This document shows, piece by piece, positions 1 to 9,485 of a stretch of 33,162 nt of DNA. The first letter of the stretch is position 1; every line of letters starts with the position of its first letter. Origin of the DNA: Hyphochytrium catenoides (taxonomy: Eukaryota; Sar; Hyphochytriomycetes; Hyphochytriales; Hyphochytriaceae); the NCBI GenBank assembly GCA_900088475.1, contig FLMG01002189.1, positions 1-33,162 on the forward strand, in the 5' to 3' direction. The notes beneath the pieces are model-generated. The model did not search any database and was not told the origin of the DNA. It saw only the letters and a list, made by a program, of their open reading frames with translations. The position numbers and the translations under genes were made by a program.

Positions 1-205
1 GAGAGAGAGAGAGAGTAGGTGAGCTCGGGGTTATATAGCTATATTGGCAGCAAGAAGGTTCCAAGCTTTACGAATGATGATGTCGATGAGAGAAGAATGA
101 GAGACAGAGACAGACACAGACAGAGAGAGAGAGAGGGAGAGAGAAATAACTGTGCTCGGCATTATATAGTTCTATAGGCAGGAAGAAGGGTCCCAAGCTC
201 TATCA
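1..205. repeat. Two diverged copies of a ~131-bp unit with GA microsatellite
   Basis: Two copies of a GA-led block are seen. The first places its TTATATAG box at 31 and the second at 162. Both are followed by a GGCAG(C/G)AAGAAGG stretch and a CCAAGCT box. A (GA)n run precedes each copy (1-14 and 121-143). No coding frame is supported here, and from 206 to 872 I see only CT/GA-rich DNA. Confidence 0.6.
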
Positions 206-872
206 AGGATCTCTTCGTCCTCTCTCTTTCTTTTTTTATCTGAGAGGACTCAGGCGAGTAGAACCTTTTTGGAGATAGGGAAGACAGAGTAATGCGTTCT
301 GGCGCCTATCATTAGATTGGATAAAGAAGAAAAAGGCTTGATCACTATTCTCTCTTCCGTCTCCCTGGTTCTTTCTTCGTCTCTCCCCATCTTCGTGGGA
401 ACATAAGTCCGTCTCCTCTCTTTTTTCTCTCTCATGCCGCCGCCAGAGCTGTCTTTTAACCCTCTCCCTTTCCCGTTCATTATGCTAGCAAATGACGGCC
501 TCTCTCTTCTTCCTTCTTATTTATCTCCCTTTTAGTAGTTATGTTAGGACATTCTTACGCGAAGAAGAGAAAGAGAATGGATTAGGAAACGGAGGACAAA
601 GGAGTGAAGAGACAACAAGAGCTAAGGCTCCAAACTCTCTCTTTCTTTCTCTCAGGATCATTAGAATAAGAAGAACTCTTGAGCCTCAAGAGACAAGAGA
701 CAGAGAGAAGCGCTTTAAATTCCTAGCGTAGAATCTTGAGCAATGAACCTAGTCTCTCACCAACTTTTGTCTCGTTTTTCCGCTCTGTCTCTCTTCTATT
801 TTCTCTCTCTCTCTCCCTCTCCGATTTGTTTCCTAACAAGCATTCTTACCCTGACGATGGTACTCTTCCCCT

Positions 873-2448
873 TCAGGGCCAGAGTCTCTCTTTAATCCAC
901 TGCTGATTATGTCCGCTCTCCTCATCCTCTCCCTTGCTTTTTTCTGTTCCTTGGCATCGGGCGGCAGTGCGGCGGCGATAGCGCAGTCGCCCGTGGCGCC
1001 TGCTCTTTTCTCCTTGCCAGAACTCTATCACTTCTGGCTGCAGCCTGTACAGCTGATATGGAACGGTGAAGCCTTTGGTGCTAGTCTCTTCTTCTTCTCT
1101 TTCTCCTCTTTCCTCCTCGTGATCTCGTCTTCGCGGCAGATACTTTGTCTTTAACCCTTCATAGTGGTTGTCAAAGAGTTCAATGTCTTCCTCTCCCATG
1201 ACCTCACTCTGCCTCCCTAACAGCGTCGCGAGCTGGGAGTCTTCTGATCGGGAGAAAAACTCTCTCCTTGTCTCTTCCTCGCTCGCCTCAGTCACTCTTC
1301 CTCTCACGCGGACCTGACGGCCTTGCTCACGCCAGTAAAACAACAGAGCAGCCTCTGGGTGTGCAGAGAGCTGTTTCCCCTTTGCACTGTCTCGATGGGA
1401 GCCGAACGCGAAACCTGTGCGTGCGCGGGGAAGAGAAAGAATAGAGAGGAAGAGCAAAACGCCAAGAGGACAAAGATTTCGGTCATTAAGACTGAGGGGC
1501 TAAGGATTCCTTAATCGTTGATGAGAGAGAGAGAGAGGAGGGAGAGAATTGTAGAATGAGAAGGATAAAGGAGAGAAAGAGAGAAAGGAAATCTTTAAAG
1601 GATAAAAGTGAAGAATAGAGAGCCAGCAAGAGTTATACATCTCACGTAACAAGTCGCACACATAGCGGATAGCTCTGCCTCCCTCTCTCTCTGTGGGTCT
1701 TTCTCTCTCTCTGTCTGTCTGTCTTTCTCTCTCTCTGTCTGTCTTTCTTTCTCTCTCTCTCTCTCCTGCTTGCTCTCTCTCTCTTGCTATCTCTCTCGTG
1801 CTCTCTTTCTCTCCCTATCAATCTCCCTCTCTCGCTCTCTTCCTCTATTTCTCCCCGCCCCCCGTCTCCTGACAATTTTGTCCGCCGCTTCTACTTTTGA
1901 TGTCCTCTCTCTCTCTCTCTCTCCATCCATCTGCCTTTCTCCCTTTGCCTCTGTCAATCCTGGTGGTGGCGTTCCTTACCTTTGTCGGGCGAGACATCTC
2001 TCAGCAGAACGACGCGAGCATCAGGCCATAATCCTCCTCTTTCTTCTCTCTTGACTGTGCTCTGTTCTTCCCTTTTCTCTCCTTCCTTCCCTTCTTCCAC
2101 TTCGTTCTTCCCCTCCACGGTGCAGACCGTCACTGCATGAGGCTCACAGACATCATCGTCTAGTGCAGCTGCAAGCCAGTCTTTGAACAGTGTAAAAGGT
2201 TCGGCTGGCGCAGCTCCAGCGTCGAACCGCGGGAAGTGCTCACTTCTCTGAAAGACCGGTGCTTGGTGGAGCTTAGCCTTGAGAAGATCCCAGCTAGCGC
2301 TACTGCTGGTGACAAGTAGTGGAGGAGAAGAAGGAGAGGGATGAAGGGAAGAGTGATCTAGCAGCACCTTCTCTCCTTCTCTGGCATCTTCTTCTTTCGT
2401 TCGATTTCCTTCTCTCGTGATGCTAGAGCTTGTCTTCTCCCGCTCCAT
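873..2448 (-). CDS. PNPO: Pyridoxamine 5'-phosphate oxidase (two exons)
   Basis: Predicted FMN enzyme that oxidises pyridoxamine or pyridoxine 5'-phosphate to pyridoxal 5'-phosphate, the last step of vitamin B6 cofactor synthesis and salvage. Exon 1 is 2448-1980 and exon 2 is 1414-873. The intron 1979-1415 (565 bp) starts GTAAGG and ends GCACAG. Joining restores the frame through DKG|FAFG and gives 336 residues. Family landmarks in order are: EPHAVTVCTVE (102-112), the FMN segment ARVVLLR (144-150), GSHRDSAKGKQL (160-171), FYW (182-184), RQVRVRG (189-195), SEDSQLA (213-219), EFWQG (287-291), the substrate pair R295/H297, and the closing WIKERLWP. The chosen ATG has A at -3. Oddities are a ~25-residue Lys/Glu-rich insert (113-138), a second acidic/basic stretch (250-270), a Ser/Pro-rich N-terminal extension of about 50 residues, and Gly298 where the family usually has Asp in RxHDR. 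The protein is longer than the ~260 residues usual in the family. No targeting signal is clear. Family identity is very likely; the exact start is less certain. Confidence 0.9.
1681..1930. repeat. CT/CTGT-rich microsatellite inside the PNPO intron
   Basis: A plus-strand run of CTCTCT, CTGTCTGT and CTTTCT units occupies most of the intron of the pyridoxamine phosphate oxidase gene. On the coding (minus) strand it reads GA/GACA. Long open frames across it encode only Arg/Glu or Leu/Ser repeats and are not genes. Confidence 0.75.
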
Positions 2449-3954
2449 GATGGTGGACAGCCTCGCGGGTCTCCCTTTGTTCCCCTCCTTCTGCTCCTCT
2501 ACGCCTCCTCCTCCTCACCGCTTCAGCTCCGCTTCAGCTCCTTAGTATGAGCTTGGTATTAGTTCTCAACGCTGTTGTGCCTGCTGCTGCTGCTGCTTCT
2601 CCTGCCGGCCGCTGGCGCTGCGGCTTGTGCTCCTGCTGATGATGATGGTGCCCGTCCTCCCAACAATCTCGTCCTCGACTCTTCTCCTGCGGCGGCGCAC
2701 TCAGCAACGAGTCCCGTCGTGCATCCTTCTCTTCTCATCACCATTTCGCAGTGTAGCTTGCTCCTCTTTCCCTTTTTACATAGTGAATCAATGGGATGTC
2801 AGGCACCAACAGAACAGGTTGATCCTGAGGATAGTGCACCAGCAACGGCATCAGAATGATGGTCAAATGATCCTGCTGGGGCCTCCCCACACCCCCCTCG
2901 GTTGAGGGTCCCCCCCGTTCAGATGGACTGTAATTATGGTATTGTCCCTCACTGATGTGACGCTACCCCCCCGGGCACCCCACCGAGAGCTGCCCCCCTC
3001 TCCCTACTCTTTCTGATCTTCTGACGATCTTAACTTGCTCGTCCTGCTCGTCTCGTTCAGGTGCACTACTTCCTAGTCACCGCAGAGCACTGGAGGCAGC
3101 AGGACGCAAAGCAAAGCAAGCAGTAGCAACAATGAACGTATGAGGCAGCAGAGAACGAAGAAGGTTCTTGAACAATAGAAGGCGCCCGCCAAGACGACAG
3201 ACGACAGAAGATCTTCGCCGTCCCTGTCCGGCAAAAGAACGAACAATACGAGTATGTTTGCTTATGTCTACCAGCAGGAAGAAGGTGATGGTACTAGATC
3301 TCTAAGAGTGTTCCACTCCACACCAGCGGAGCGTTGGGCAGAGGGCCGGCCGGCATACATAGTCTAGCCCAGAGAAGAGTGCAGAACCAGAGGCCTCAGA
3401 CAGCCGCGAGCCGCTAATAATGAGCAGTAGTGGCCGGTCCCGTTCTACATCCCGATAAGAGTACGCATTCTTTTATAAGAAGGCTGCCCACACATGGCTC
3501 CCAGACAGAGCTTCACTCGTCGCAACGCCGCAAGTAGAAGCCTAAGAGCAACAAGAAGAAGAGCTAAAGGGTGACAATGCAAAATTTCTAACCACCAGTA
3601 GTGATGGTGAAGGAGGAAGTCTCAGAAGAAGAGCTTGGGAGCCGGCGTGCAGGTGCTCTTCGTCTTTTTTGCTCCTCAGTCACTTTCCCTGAGAAGGGTA
3701 ATAGCTTTCATCGTACCGTGTTCTCATCAAGCGAACAATGGTCACGTCCGTCATCAGCAGAGTGGTACGAACTAGTTCCACACACCTCAATACTCTTGGC
3801 GATGGCTCTCTGTTGTTGCGTCTTTGGCTCATAGTAGTGGTAGAGACCTTGCATGGTTCTGCATGGTTCTGCACAGCAATGAGATGTGCAAATTGCCGCG
3901 CTCCGCGCTCGCCGCGCGCTAGTCTGTCATTCCATGGTTTTCACATTTTCCAGA
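2449..3954. other. No recognisable gene; CTG/CTC-rich then mixed sequence
   Basis: The first ~300 bases hold CTGCTG and CTCCT runs that create Leu/Ala-rich open frames on both strands. Later bases show no family similarity I recognise. A short direct repeat of GCATGGTTCT lies near 3851-3871. I see no splice-supported gene model. The promoter of the minus-strand PNPO gene should lie just right of 2448, but no convincing TATA box or other motif stands out. Confidence 0.4.
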
Positions 3955-4250
3955 CTTCACGGATTGTCCTGCCGCCGAAGCAGTCCACTGACGTTTATCT
4001 GCCCTTAGCTGGTCCGTCAAAGACGCCAGTAATCTTGGCGAAATCCACAGCGAAATGGTGTCAGGTGGAAGCGGTGCAGGAATGATCTACTCCTACGCCC
4101 ACGGAACTGCGTCCCTTTCTTTGCTTGGCGGGAGGATATCGTCATCGGCGCTTTAAAGCTGGATTCGCCAAGATTGCGGCCGCCTTTGACGGACCAGTTC
4201 AGGGCAGGTAAACTTCAGTGGACTGCTGCCTTCATCCCGCCGGTCAGTTT
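3955..4250. repeat. Imperfect inverted duplication, arms ~90 bp
   Basis: The segment at about 3955-4050 matches the reverse complement of about 4155-4250. Both arms carry CAGTCCACTGA, GTTTA(T/C)CTGCCC, CTGGTCCGTCAAAG and AATCTTGGCGAA in the same order. The left arm is open on the plus strand (STDVYLP and AGPSKTPVILAK can be read). The right arm read on the minus strand gives a similar peptide interrupted by a stop. This suggests two diverged copies of a once-coding segment in opposite orientation. The parent family is not recognised. Confidence 0.55.
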
Positions 4251-5040
4251 AGCAGGTCATCAGATGACGCGGATAGTAGTCGGACAGCTGCTGCCTCTGG
4301 CCAAGCTGAACGATGAAAAGGAAGAGCCCGACCCTGCGTCAAAAGAGTGGTGTTCACTGCGCTGAGGATTGAAGAGGAGAAGAAAGCCGTAGCGTCCTGC
4401 CTGCTTCATGTCTTCCCAGCGGACAAGAAGCTTACGTGCCATGCCCTAGTATAGGAAGCACAACGCTTGGGAGAGAAACAGTAGCGGCCGCCTTTATCCT
4501 TCTCATTTGGTGCTTCTCCAAAGACCAGCAAGCTGCAAGGAAGATCAACAACAACCAGGAACAGTCCTATGAACTACCGGGTCAAGAAGGAATCCTGCCA
4601 TTCAAAGGCCCAACCAGGCGGTGGAAGGCCTCTCTAGATTCCTACGAAGACATTGTCACTTTGGAAGAGGCACTAGGCCTAAGCTCTTCATAGGAGCTGA
4701 CGGATGAAGAACTCTGTCCGGTCACCTTTATAAAGAACTAGGGCGAAGCTCTTCCTAGGATCGCACTGATGATGACCGCCGGCAATCCAAGGAAGAGTCT
4801 TCACTGATAGTCTAGAGAGAGAGAGAGAGAGCAGCGGGATCGGAGAGTCTCTTCGGGCAAAGATGCAACAGTGACATTTACTGATTAGAGGAAAGGTAGT
4901 CTATCTACATCAGCTCCGTGTTCTTCTTGATATTCGATGATAAAGAGCACCTGTCATTGATCGATTGCCAACAACTAATACGTAAGCACAGGCATCTCTC
5001 TCACACCAGGCTGCCGCCCGCGACGTAGTAGCGAGGAGAC
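4251..5040. other. No recognisable gene
   Basis: An open frame at 4436-4693 (plus strand, 85 codons) has no recognisable domain, no signal peptide and no splice partners, so I do not call it. A short GA run lies near 4814-4832. Nothing else stands out before the long microsatellite. Confidence 0.3.
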
Positions 5041-5050
5041 AGAGACAGAG

Positions 5051-5104
<54 letters not shown>
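5041..5104. repeat. Long pure (GA)n microsatellite
   Basis: After an AGAGACAGAGAC lead-in, an uninterrupted run of about 23 GA dinucleotides extends from about 5055 to 5101. It is one of the longest perfect simple repeats in the window. The region from 5105 to 5660 is also GA- or CT-biased and holds no supportable gene. Confidence 0.9.
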
Positions 5105-5105
<1 letters not shown>

Positions 5106-5664
5106 TACAACTCTATCATCCGTCCAGCTCTTGTCCACTCAAGAAGATCTCTTCTCTCTCATCCCGAAGAGTTGGTTCTCCTCCTTGTTGTTGGTAGGAC
5201 GAAGCCCGACGCTCTTGAGAGCGCATTAATGGAGAGGAAGATGGAGAACGTGGTCTTCCTGCTGCTCTCTCTTCGCTTCTCTCTCGGTCCATACCTTCTT
5301 CGAGCCACCGGTCAGTCGTCTCCAATCTTTCTCCTCCTTCTCTTGTGGGATAGTGAGACGGACGAGAGGGGGACAGATTGGTCGATGAGGAACGGGAGAG
5401 AGAGCGACGGTGCTTGTGTTCTGTTCCTTCGAGGGATGGTCCTGCTAGTGTCGCCGTCTCTCTCGCAGCTGGCGCAGGTTCTGCTGTCCCATCCTGTGGC
5501 TGCCAACTGCCAGAAGCAGATGCTCTTGCACGCTGTGGTAGAAGAAGGTCAGACGTTGCCGGAGAAGATAGGAAGAGAGAGAGAGAAAGGGAGAGGGAGA
5601 GAGAAGGAGAGAGGGAGAAAGTTGCACGAGAGCGAGAGGCCTTTGCAGAAGAGAGAAACTACCC

Positions 5665-6176
5665 TTAACCATGAAAAGAGTATAGAAAGTGGGTTAATCT
5701 GGCAGCCATAGAAGAGGGAACAGCGGCGAAGAGATAGAGAGAGACAACGGCAACAGGAGAGAAGGCATCCACCACCTCTTCTGATACCTGTCTGGAAGAT
5801 GCTCTCCTCCTAGCGGGAGCCGTAGACTGAGCAGGACTTAGAGATGCAGCACCAGGAGATTCGTCCCCAGGCAGAGGAGTTACCAGCGCTCGTCCTCTCT
5901 CTCGTTTTGCTCCTCCTCCCCCGCCTTGCTCCTCCTCTTGCGCAGGAGACCCGAGGAGAATCGCAGAGGACAGTTGCGGGTATACCATCGTCTTCTCTCC
6001 TCTCTCTTGCTGCTCCTTCTTCTGCTGCCGGAGAGGAAGGTGTCGCTCGGGTGTGGCCGAAGAGAGAACCTTGGCGGGGACGACAGTCGGAGTATCTAAA
6101 TCAAGCTGGGACGCTTCTGTCAGAGCCTCAGCGAGAAGCTTCTGGATCCATTGGAGCTTGACTTTTGAGCTGGCGG
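5665..6176 (-). CDS. Candidate third exon: cytoplasmic tail of the rhodopsin
   Basis: This frame is open for 170 codons directly downstream of the rhodopsin stop codon. A GTACGT donor lies at 6286-6281 in the last rhodopsin exon. Opposite it is an acceptor ending CACCTAG (AG at 6178-6177), preceded by a clear pyrimidine tract. Splicing them removes 110 bp, joins ESLT in phase to AASSKVKLQWIQKLL, and lengthens the protein from 303 to 458 residues. The added tail has a possible amphipathic helix (VKLQWIQKLLAEAL), a Gly/Glu-rich linker and a basic, Ser-rich patch (ARRRASSRQ) that could be phosphorylated. It contains no known enzyme domain. If the intron is retained, translation stops at 6240. 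The join is inference from frame and splice signals only. Confidence 0.4.
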
Positions 6177-6239
6177 CTAGGTGACAACGTGAAGATCGGC
6201 AAAGGAAGAAGAGGGAAAGCAGACCAGACCAAGACGTCA

Positions 6240-7468
6240 TCAGTATCTTTCTAGAGACACGATTATTCCAGAAGTGTTGAACGTACCAGTTAAGGACTCT
6301 GTGCCCGGGCCCGCAAGGTGTTTCTCATGACGAGCTGCGCTGTCGTTCAGGAACAGGTGTTTGCCCTTTGGCTCGTTGAGAGGCAGGCCTAGGACCTCTG
6401 TATGTTCCTCCAGCTCCAGCCGGAAGAACGTCATTATGAGACCGAAGACGGTCTTGCAGAAGAGGTCGAGGAAGGCGTGGATAATCGTAAAGGCTTGTTG
6501 GTCGATGTGTCCTGTCCCCAGCCAGGAGAAGAGAAACAGGATGGGGAATAATGGCCAGAAGCCGAAGAAGATCTGCATTGAAGTTCAATCAGAGCAGAAA
6601 AGAGGGAAATTAGCAATGAGAGATAAGGATTTTCAGGAGGAAAGAGGGCACGCACCAAATGACAACGAATAGAAGGGCAAAAACCAAGGAAGGAAGAATG
6701 GCGGTGATGAGAAGGGGACCAGGAGCTCAGTGACACCAAGCCAAAGTAGACTGACCCCGGCAGGGCGAGCAAGGGGCAAAGCAGGAGAGTAGGAAGGCGT
6801 GAGACAGAGAGGGAGAACATCAGAAGAGGAAGAAAGAGGCCAAACCCTTCAGATGAAGAAACCAAGTCAGTGAAGGTCCAAACCCTTACCGTGCAGGCCC
6901 AGAACAGCAACTTCTGGCACTTGGGCGGATACACTTGGTACCTCTGCTTGACATGCCTTAGGAGAGAGAACGAGAAAGGAACAAACCAGACACAGCCCAC
7001 TGCATAGTAGCCAAACCGGAAGGCGGAGGGCGTGACGAAGGCCGCAACGCCGCACCAAAGAGTGATAATGACGGCAAAGACGAACCGCAGCTTATGCGGT
7101 ATTTCCAAGGTATAGAGAACGTCTAAGAGAATCAGAGGACAAGTGAAGACGTAGTCTAGATACCAGTACCAGTTGAAAGAGAAAGGCGTTCCGCCGCCAT
7201 CAAAGAAGTCAAAGGTCTTTGCTGCATAGATCGTCCCCGATACGAGACAGGAGAGTGCTGAGAACGAGTTCGCCTCTGGAGCGTACCCCGAGTGGTGCGG
7301 CTTGCACGAGTATCCCAAACCGAGGTCCAGCCGATAGAGCATCCAGGCTCCAGATCCGCCGATGAAAACAGAGCAGATGGCAGCCATAGCTCCCAGAAGT
7401 GGGTAGTCCATATCGTGGATGCTGCCATGGTGCCATCCGTCCTCGGGGCGACCCCCGCAGAATGGCAT
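6240..7468 (-). CDS. Channelrhodopsin of the potassium-channelrhodopsin (KCR) type
   Basis: Seven-helix retinal protein predicted to be a light-gated cation channel. Exon 1 is 7468-6890 and exon 2 is 6572-6240. The 317-bp intron has a GTAAGG donor and a TGCAG acceptor and joins FWACT to IFFGFWP, giving 303 residues. Helices lie at roughly 21-47, 66-88, 97-120, 126-146, 150-173, 187-211 and 216-243. The start MPFCGG was chosen because every functional residue then falls on the numbering I recall for HcKCR1: S70, Y81, D87, F88, N99, W102 (in place of the Arg82 of bacteriorhodopsin), D105, Y106, T109, C110, D116, H225, D229 and the retinal lysine K233. Trp199 lies 34 residues before K233, as in bacteriorhodopsin. 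The DTD triad (D105/T109/D116) is intact. Position 222, a filter tyrosine in HcKCR1, is Thr here, so K+ selectivity may be reduced. An ATG 17 codons upstream is possible but lies beyond a CAAACAG acceptor-like site. Confidence 0.92.
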
Positions 7469-7804
7469 CCTTCTGTTTGATATCCAGGTATCTCTTTCTC
7501 TCGCTCTTCTTCTAGTCACTGTCGCCTGGAAGGGGGAAGCAGGGAAGAATGCCGGAAACTGGCAAGAAAACCTTGTCGAGCAGAACTCAGGATATGCTAG
7601 TTATGAGACAGATAGCGGCGGATGACTTAAAGTCAAGAGAAGAAGCGGCTCCGTTGTTGAAGGCTGGAAGGAAAGTGAAGAACCGCTCCCAAGTGTTGCG
7701 GAGCACGGATGCGGTCCCTTGAATGCCTCTGAATGCCCTACTGGTGGTAATGGTGAGGAGGTCTCTTTATCAGCCGAGCTTCCTGCAAATGGAAGACCAG
7801 CCGT

Positions 7805-7837
7805 ATGGGCTGTGAGAGGGAGAAGAGAGAGAGAGAG

Positions 7838-7868
<31 letters not shown>

Positions 7869-8036
7869 GAGAGAGGAAGAAAGAAAGAGAGAGAGGGAGG
7901 GAGGAAGATGGCAAGAGAGAGAAAGAGATAGTGTTTGTGTGTGTGAGACAGACAGAGAGACACACAGAGAGAGACAGAGAAAGAGAGAGAACGAGGAAGA
8001 GAGAGAGAGTAAGAGAGAGAGAAAGAGAGAGGAAGA
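7805..8036. repeat. GA/GAAA/GACA simple-repeat block
   Basis: A 230-bp purine-strand block of GAGAGA, AAAGAGAG, GACAGACA and GTGTGTG units lies about 340 bp upstream of the rhodopsin start. It yields spurious Arg/Glu and Leu/Ser frames on the two strands. It could affect chromatin near the promoter, but nothing in the sequence shows that. Confidence 0.8.
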
Positions 8037-9139
8037 GGACAAAAAAGATGACGGACACGAAGAGACACCACCCCTACTACTAATAATAAAGTAGTTACAA
8101 ACCACAGTCTTGTAGTACCGGTAAGAGACCTTTAGGAAGAGTCTTTGGTTGGAACGACGGCAGAAGGACGGACAAAGACAGGCACCACGGGCACCTTCCT
8201 TCGGAACATTCGTTCGGAACTTCCTGGACATTGGAGATGCACAACTTTTTGTTTCTGTTTCCGTTTCCCGTGTGGGTGACGTGTCTTTCTACTTTCTTGA
8301 GCCTTTTATTATTATGTAGAACTAATGGCATCGGGACAGTAGAGAGGTACAGACAGTACTAGGCCGTCCCGCACCAGTACTGGTTAGGGTAGGGAACAAG
8401 TAAATAACGAAATCCAAGTAAACTTTCACTTATTTACTGAGTGGAGAACTTGCAGGGGCTTAATGATAGGTCTTGGACTACTTACTGGTACTTGAGATGT
8501 GGCAGCAAGTTCCTTCAGTAGTAGTTCGTCACCTTAGAGGGAGAGAGAGATCTATGGGCTTGGGTTGACCAAGTCTAACTCTAGTCGCAGTGCACTTTCA
8601 CCTCTGAGCCATCGCCAGCTCGCTTGACCACGATTTATCACCTGCTATAATGATGACTGACGTCATGACTGGTTAACGAGTACTAAGCACTTGCTGATTG
8701 CATTGGACTCATTTAACAAATAGACTTGCAGTTGCAGGGAAGGTGATACCTTTAGGGGCGTTGTGCGAGAGATAGAACTATTTGTACCTTGTACACTTAG
8801 GGTTAAGACTAAGAAGATGAGACGGACTGTACATGTTAGGGGATTCGGACGGCCAGAGCGTTGAAGCTGTTGGAGTGTGAGCTGTCTGCAGTAATAGGGC
8901 TACTGGCATCACAGTCAGGGTCATGCTTGATATGACGGCTTCGAACCACAACAGTGAAGCGCCAACACTAGAAGAAGCGTAGAGAGCCTGAACTGTTAGT
9001 AACATAGCTTGGTAGTTCTACTTCTTCGTCCCACTACTATTGTCACTTCGCCTCCTGCGAGATGAACCCAGCTTTTAGCTTCTACGGGAGAGTAGTTCAG
9101 CTTTCTCTTTCCTAGTGCCTTTATTAGTATTAGTGAGGT
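8037..9139. other. No recognisable gene
   Basis: Mixed-composition DNA with many short frames and stops on both strands. No domain, transfer RNA box set or splice-supported model was seen. Confidence 0.35.
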
Positions 9140-9485
9140 TCAAGGTACGAGGGAGAGACCACCCACAGAGAGTGAGAAAGGGGAGACCGCAGGGAGTGAT
9201 GAGGGAGAGACTACTGCCCTGTACAGATAATACAGAGAGGCTACAGAGAGAGGAGAGACCAACAGAGCCAGAGTGAAAGTGATGATGAGGGAGAGATCTT
9301 GCAGTGCGAGAGTGACGAGGGAGAGACCACAGACCTGGACAGAGACAGAGAGAGGAAAGACCACAGAGAGTGACGAGTATGAGACCACGGCCGTGACCTC
9401 GATCTAGACAGAGGCAGTAGAGACAAAAAGAGCAGTGACCAGAGAGGAGATAGAGAGATCACGGAGGCAGGGAAGACCAGGAGGG
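9140..9485. repeat. Degenerate GAGGGAGAGACCACAG minisatellite
   Basis: Imperfect repeats of a ~40-60-bp unit containing GTGA(C/T)GAGGGAGAGA, usually followed by CCACAGA. Copies can be seen near 9147, 9199, 9280, 9311 and 9360. A related block lies at 10926-11110. Open frames here are repeat artefacts. Confidence 0.55.

Noticed and set aside
4436-4693. 85-codon plus-strand open frame
   Set aside because: No domain, no signal peptide, no neighbouring exon with matching phase.
873-7468. Functional link between PNPO and the rhodopsin as a cluster
   Set aside because: They are separated by kilobases of repeats and use unrelated cofactors (pyridoxal phosphate and retinal); adjacency alone is not evidence in this kind of genome.
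7601-8231. Long Ser/Leu-rich and Arg/Glu-rich frames near the rhodopsin promoter
   Set aside because: They come directly from GA/CT microsatellite sequence and are open in several frames at once.
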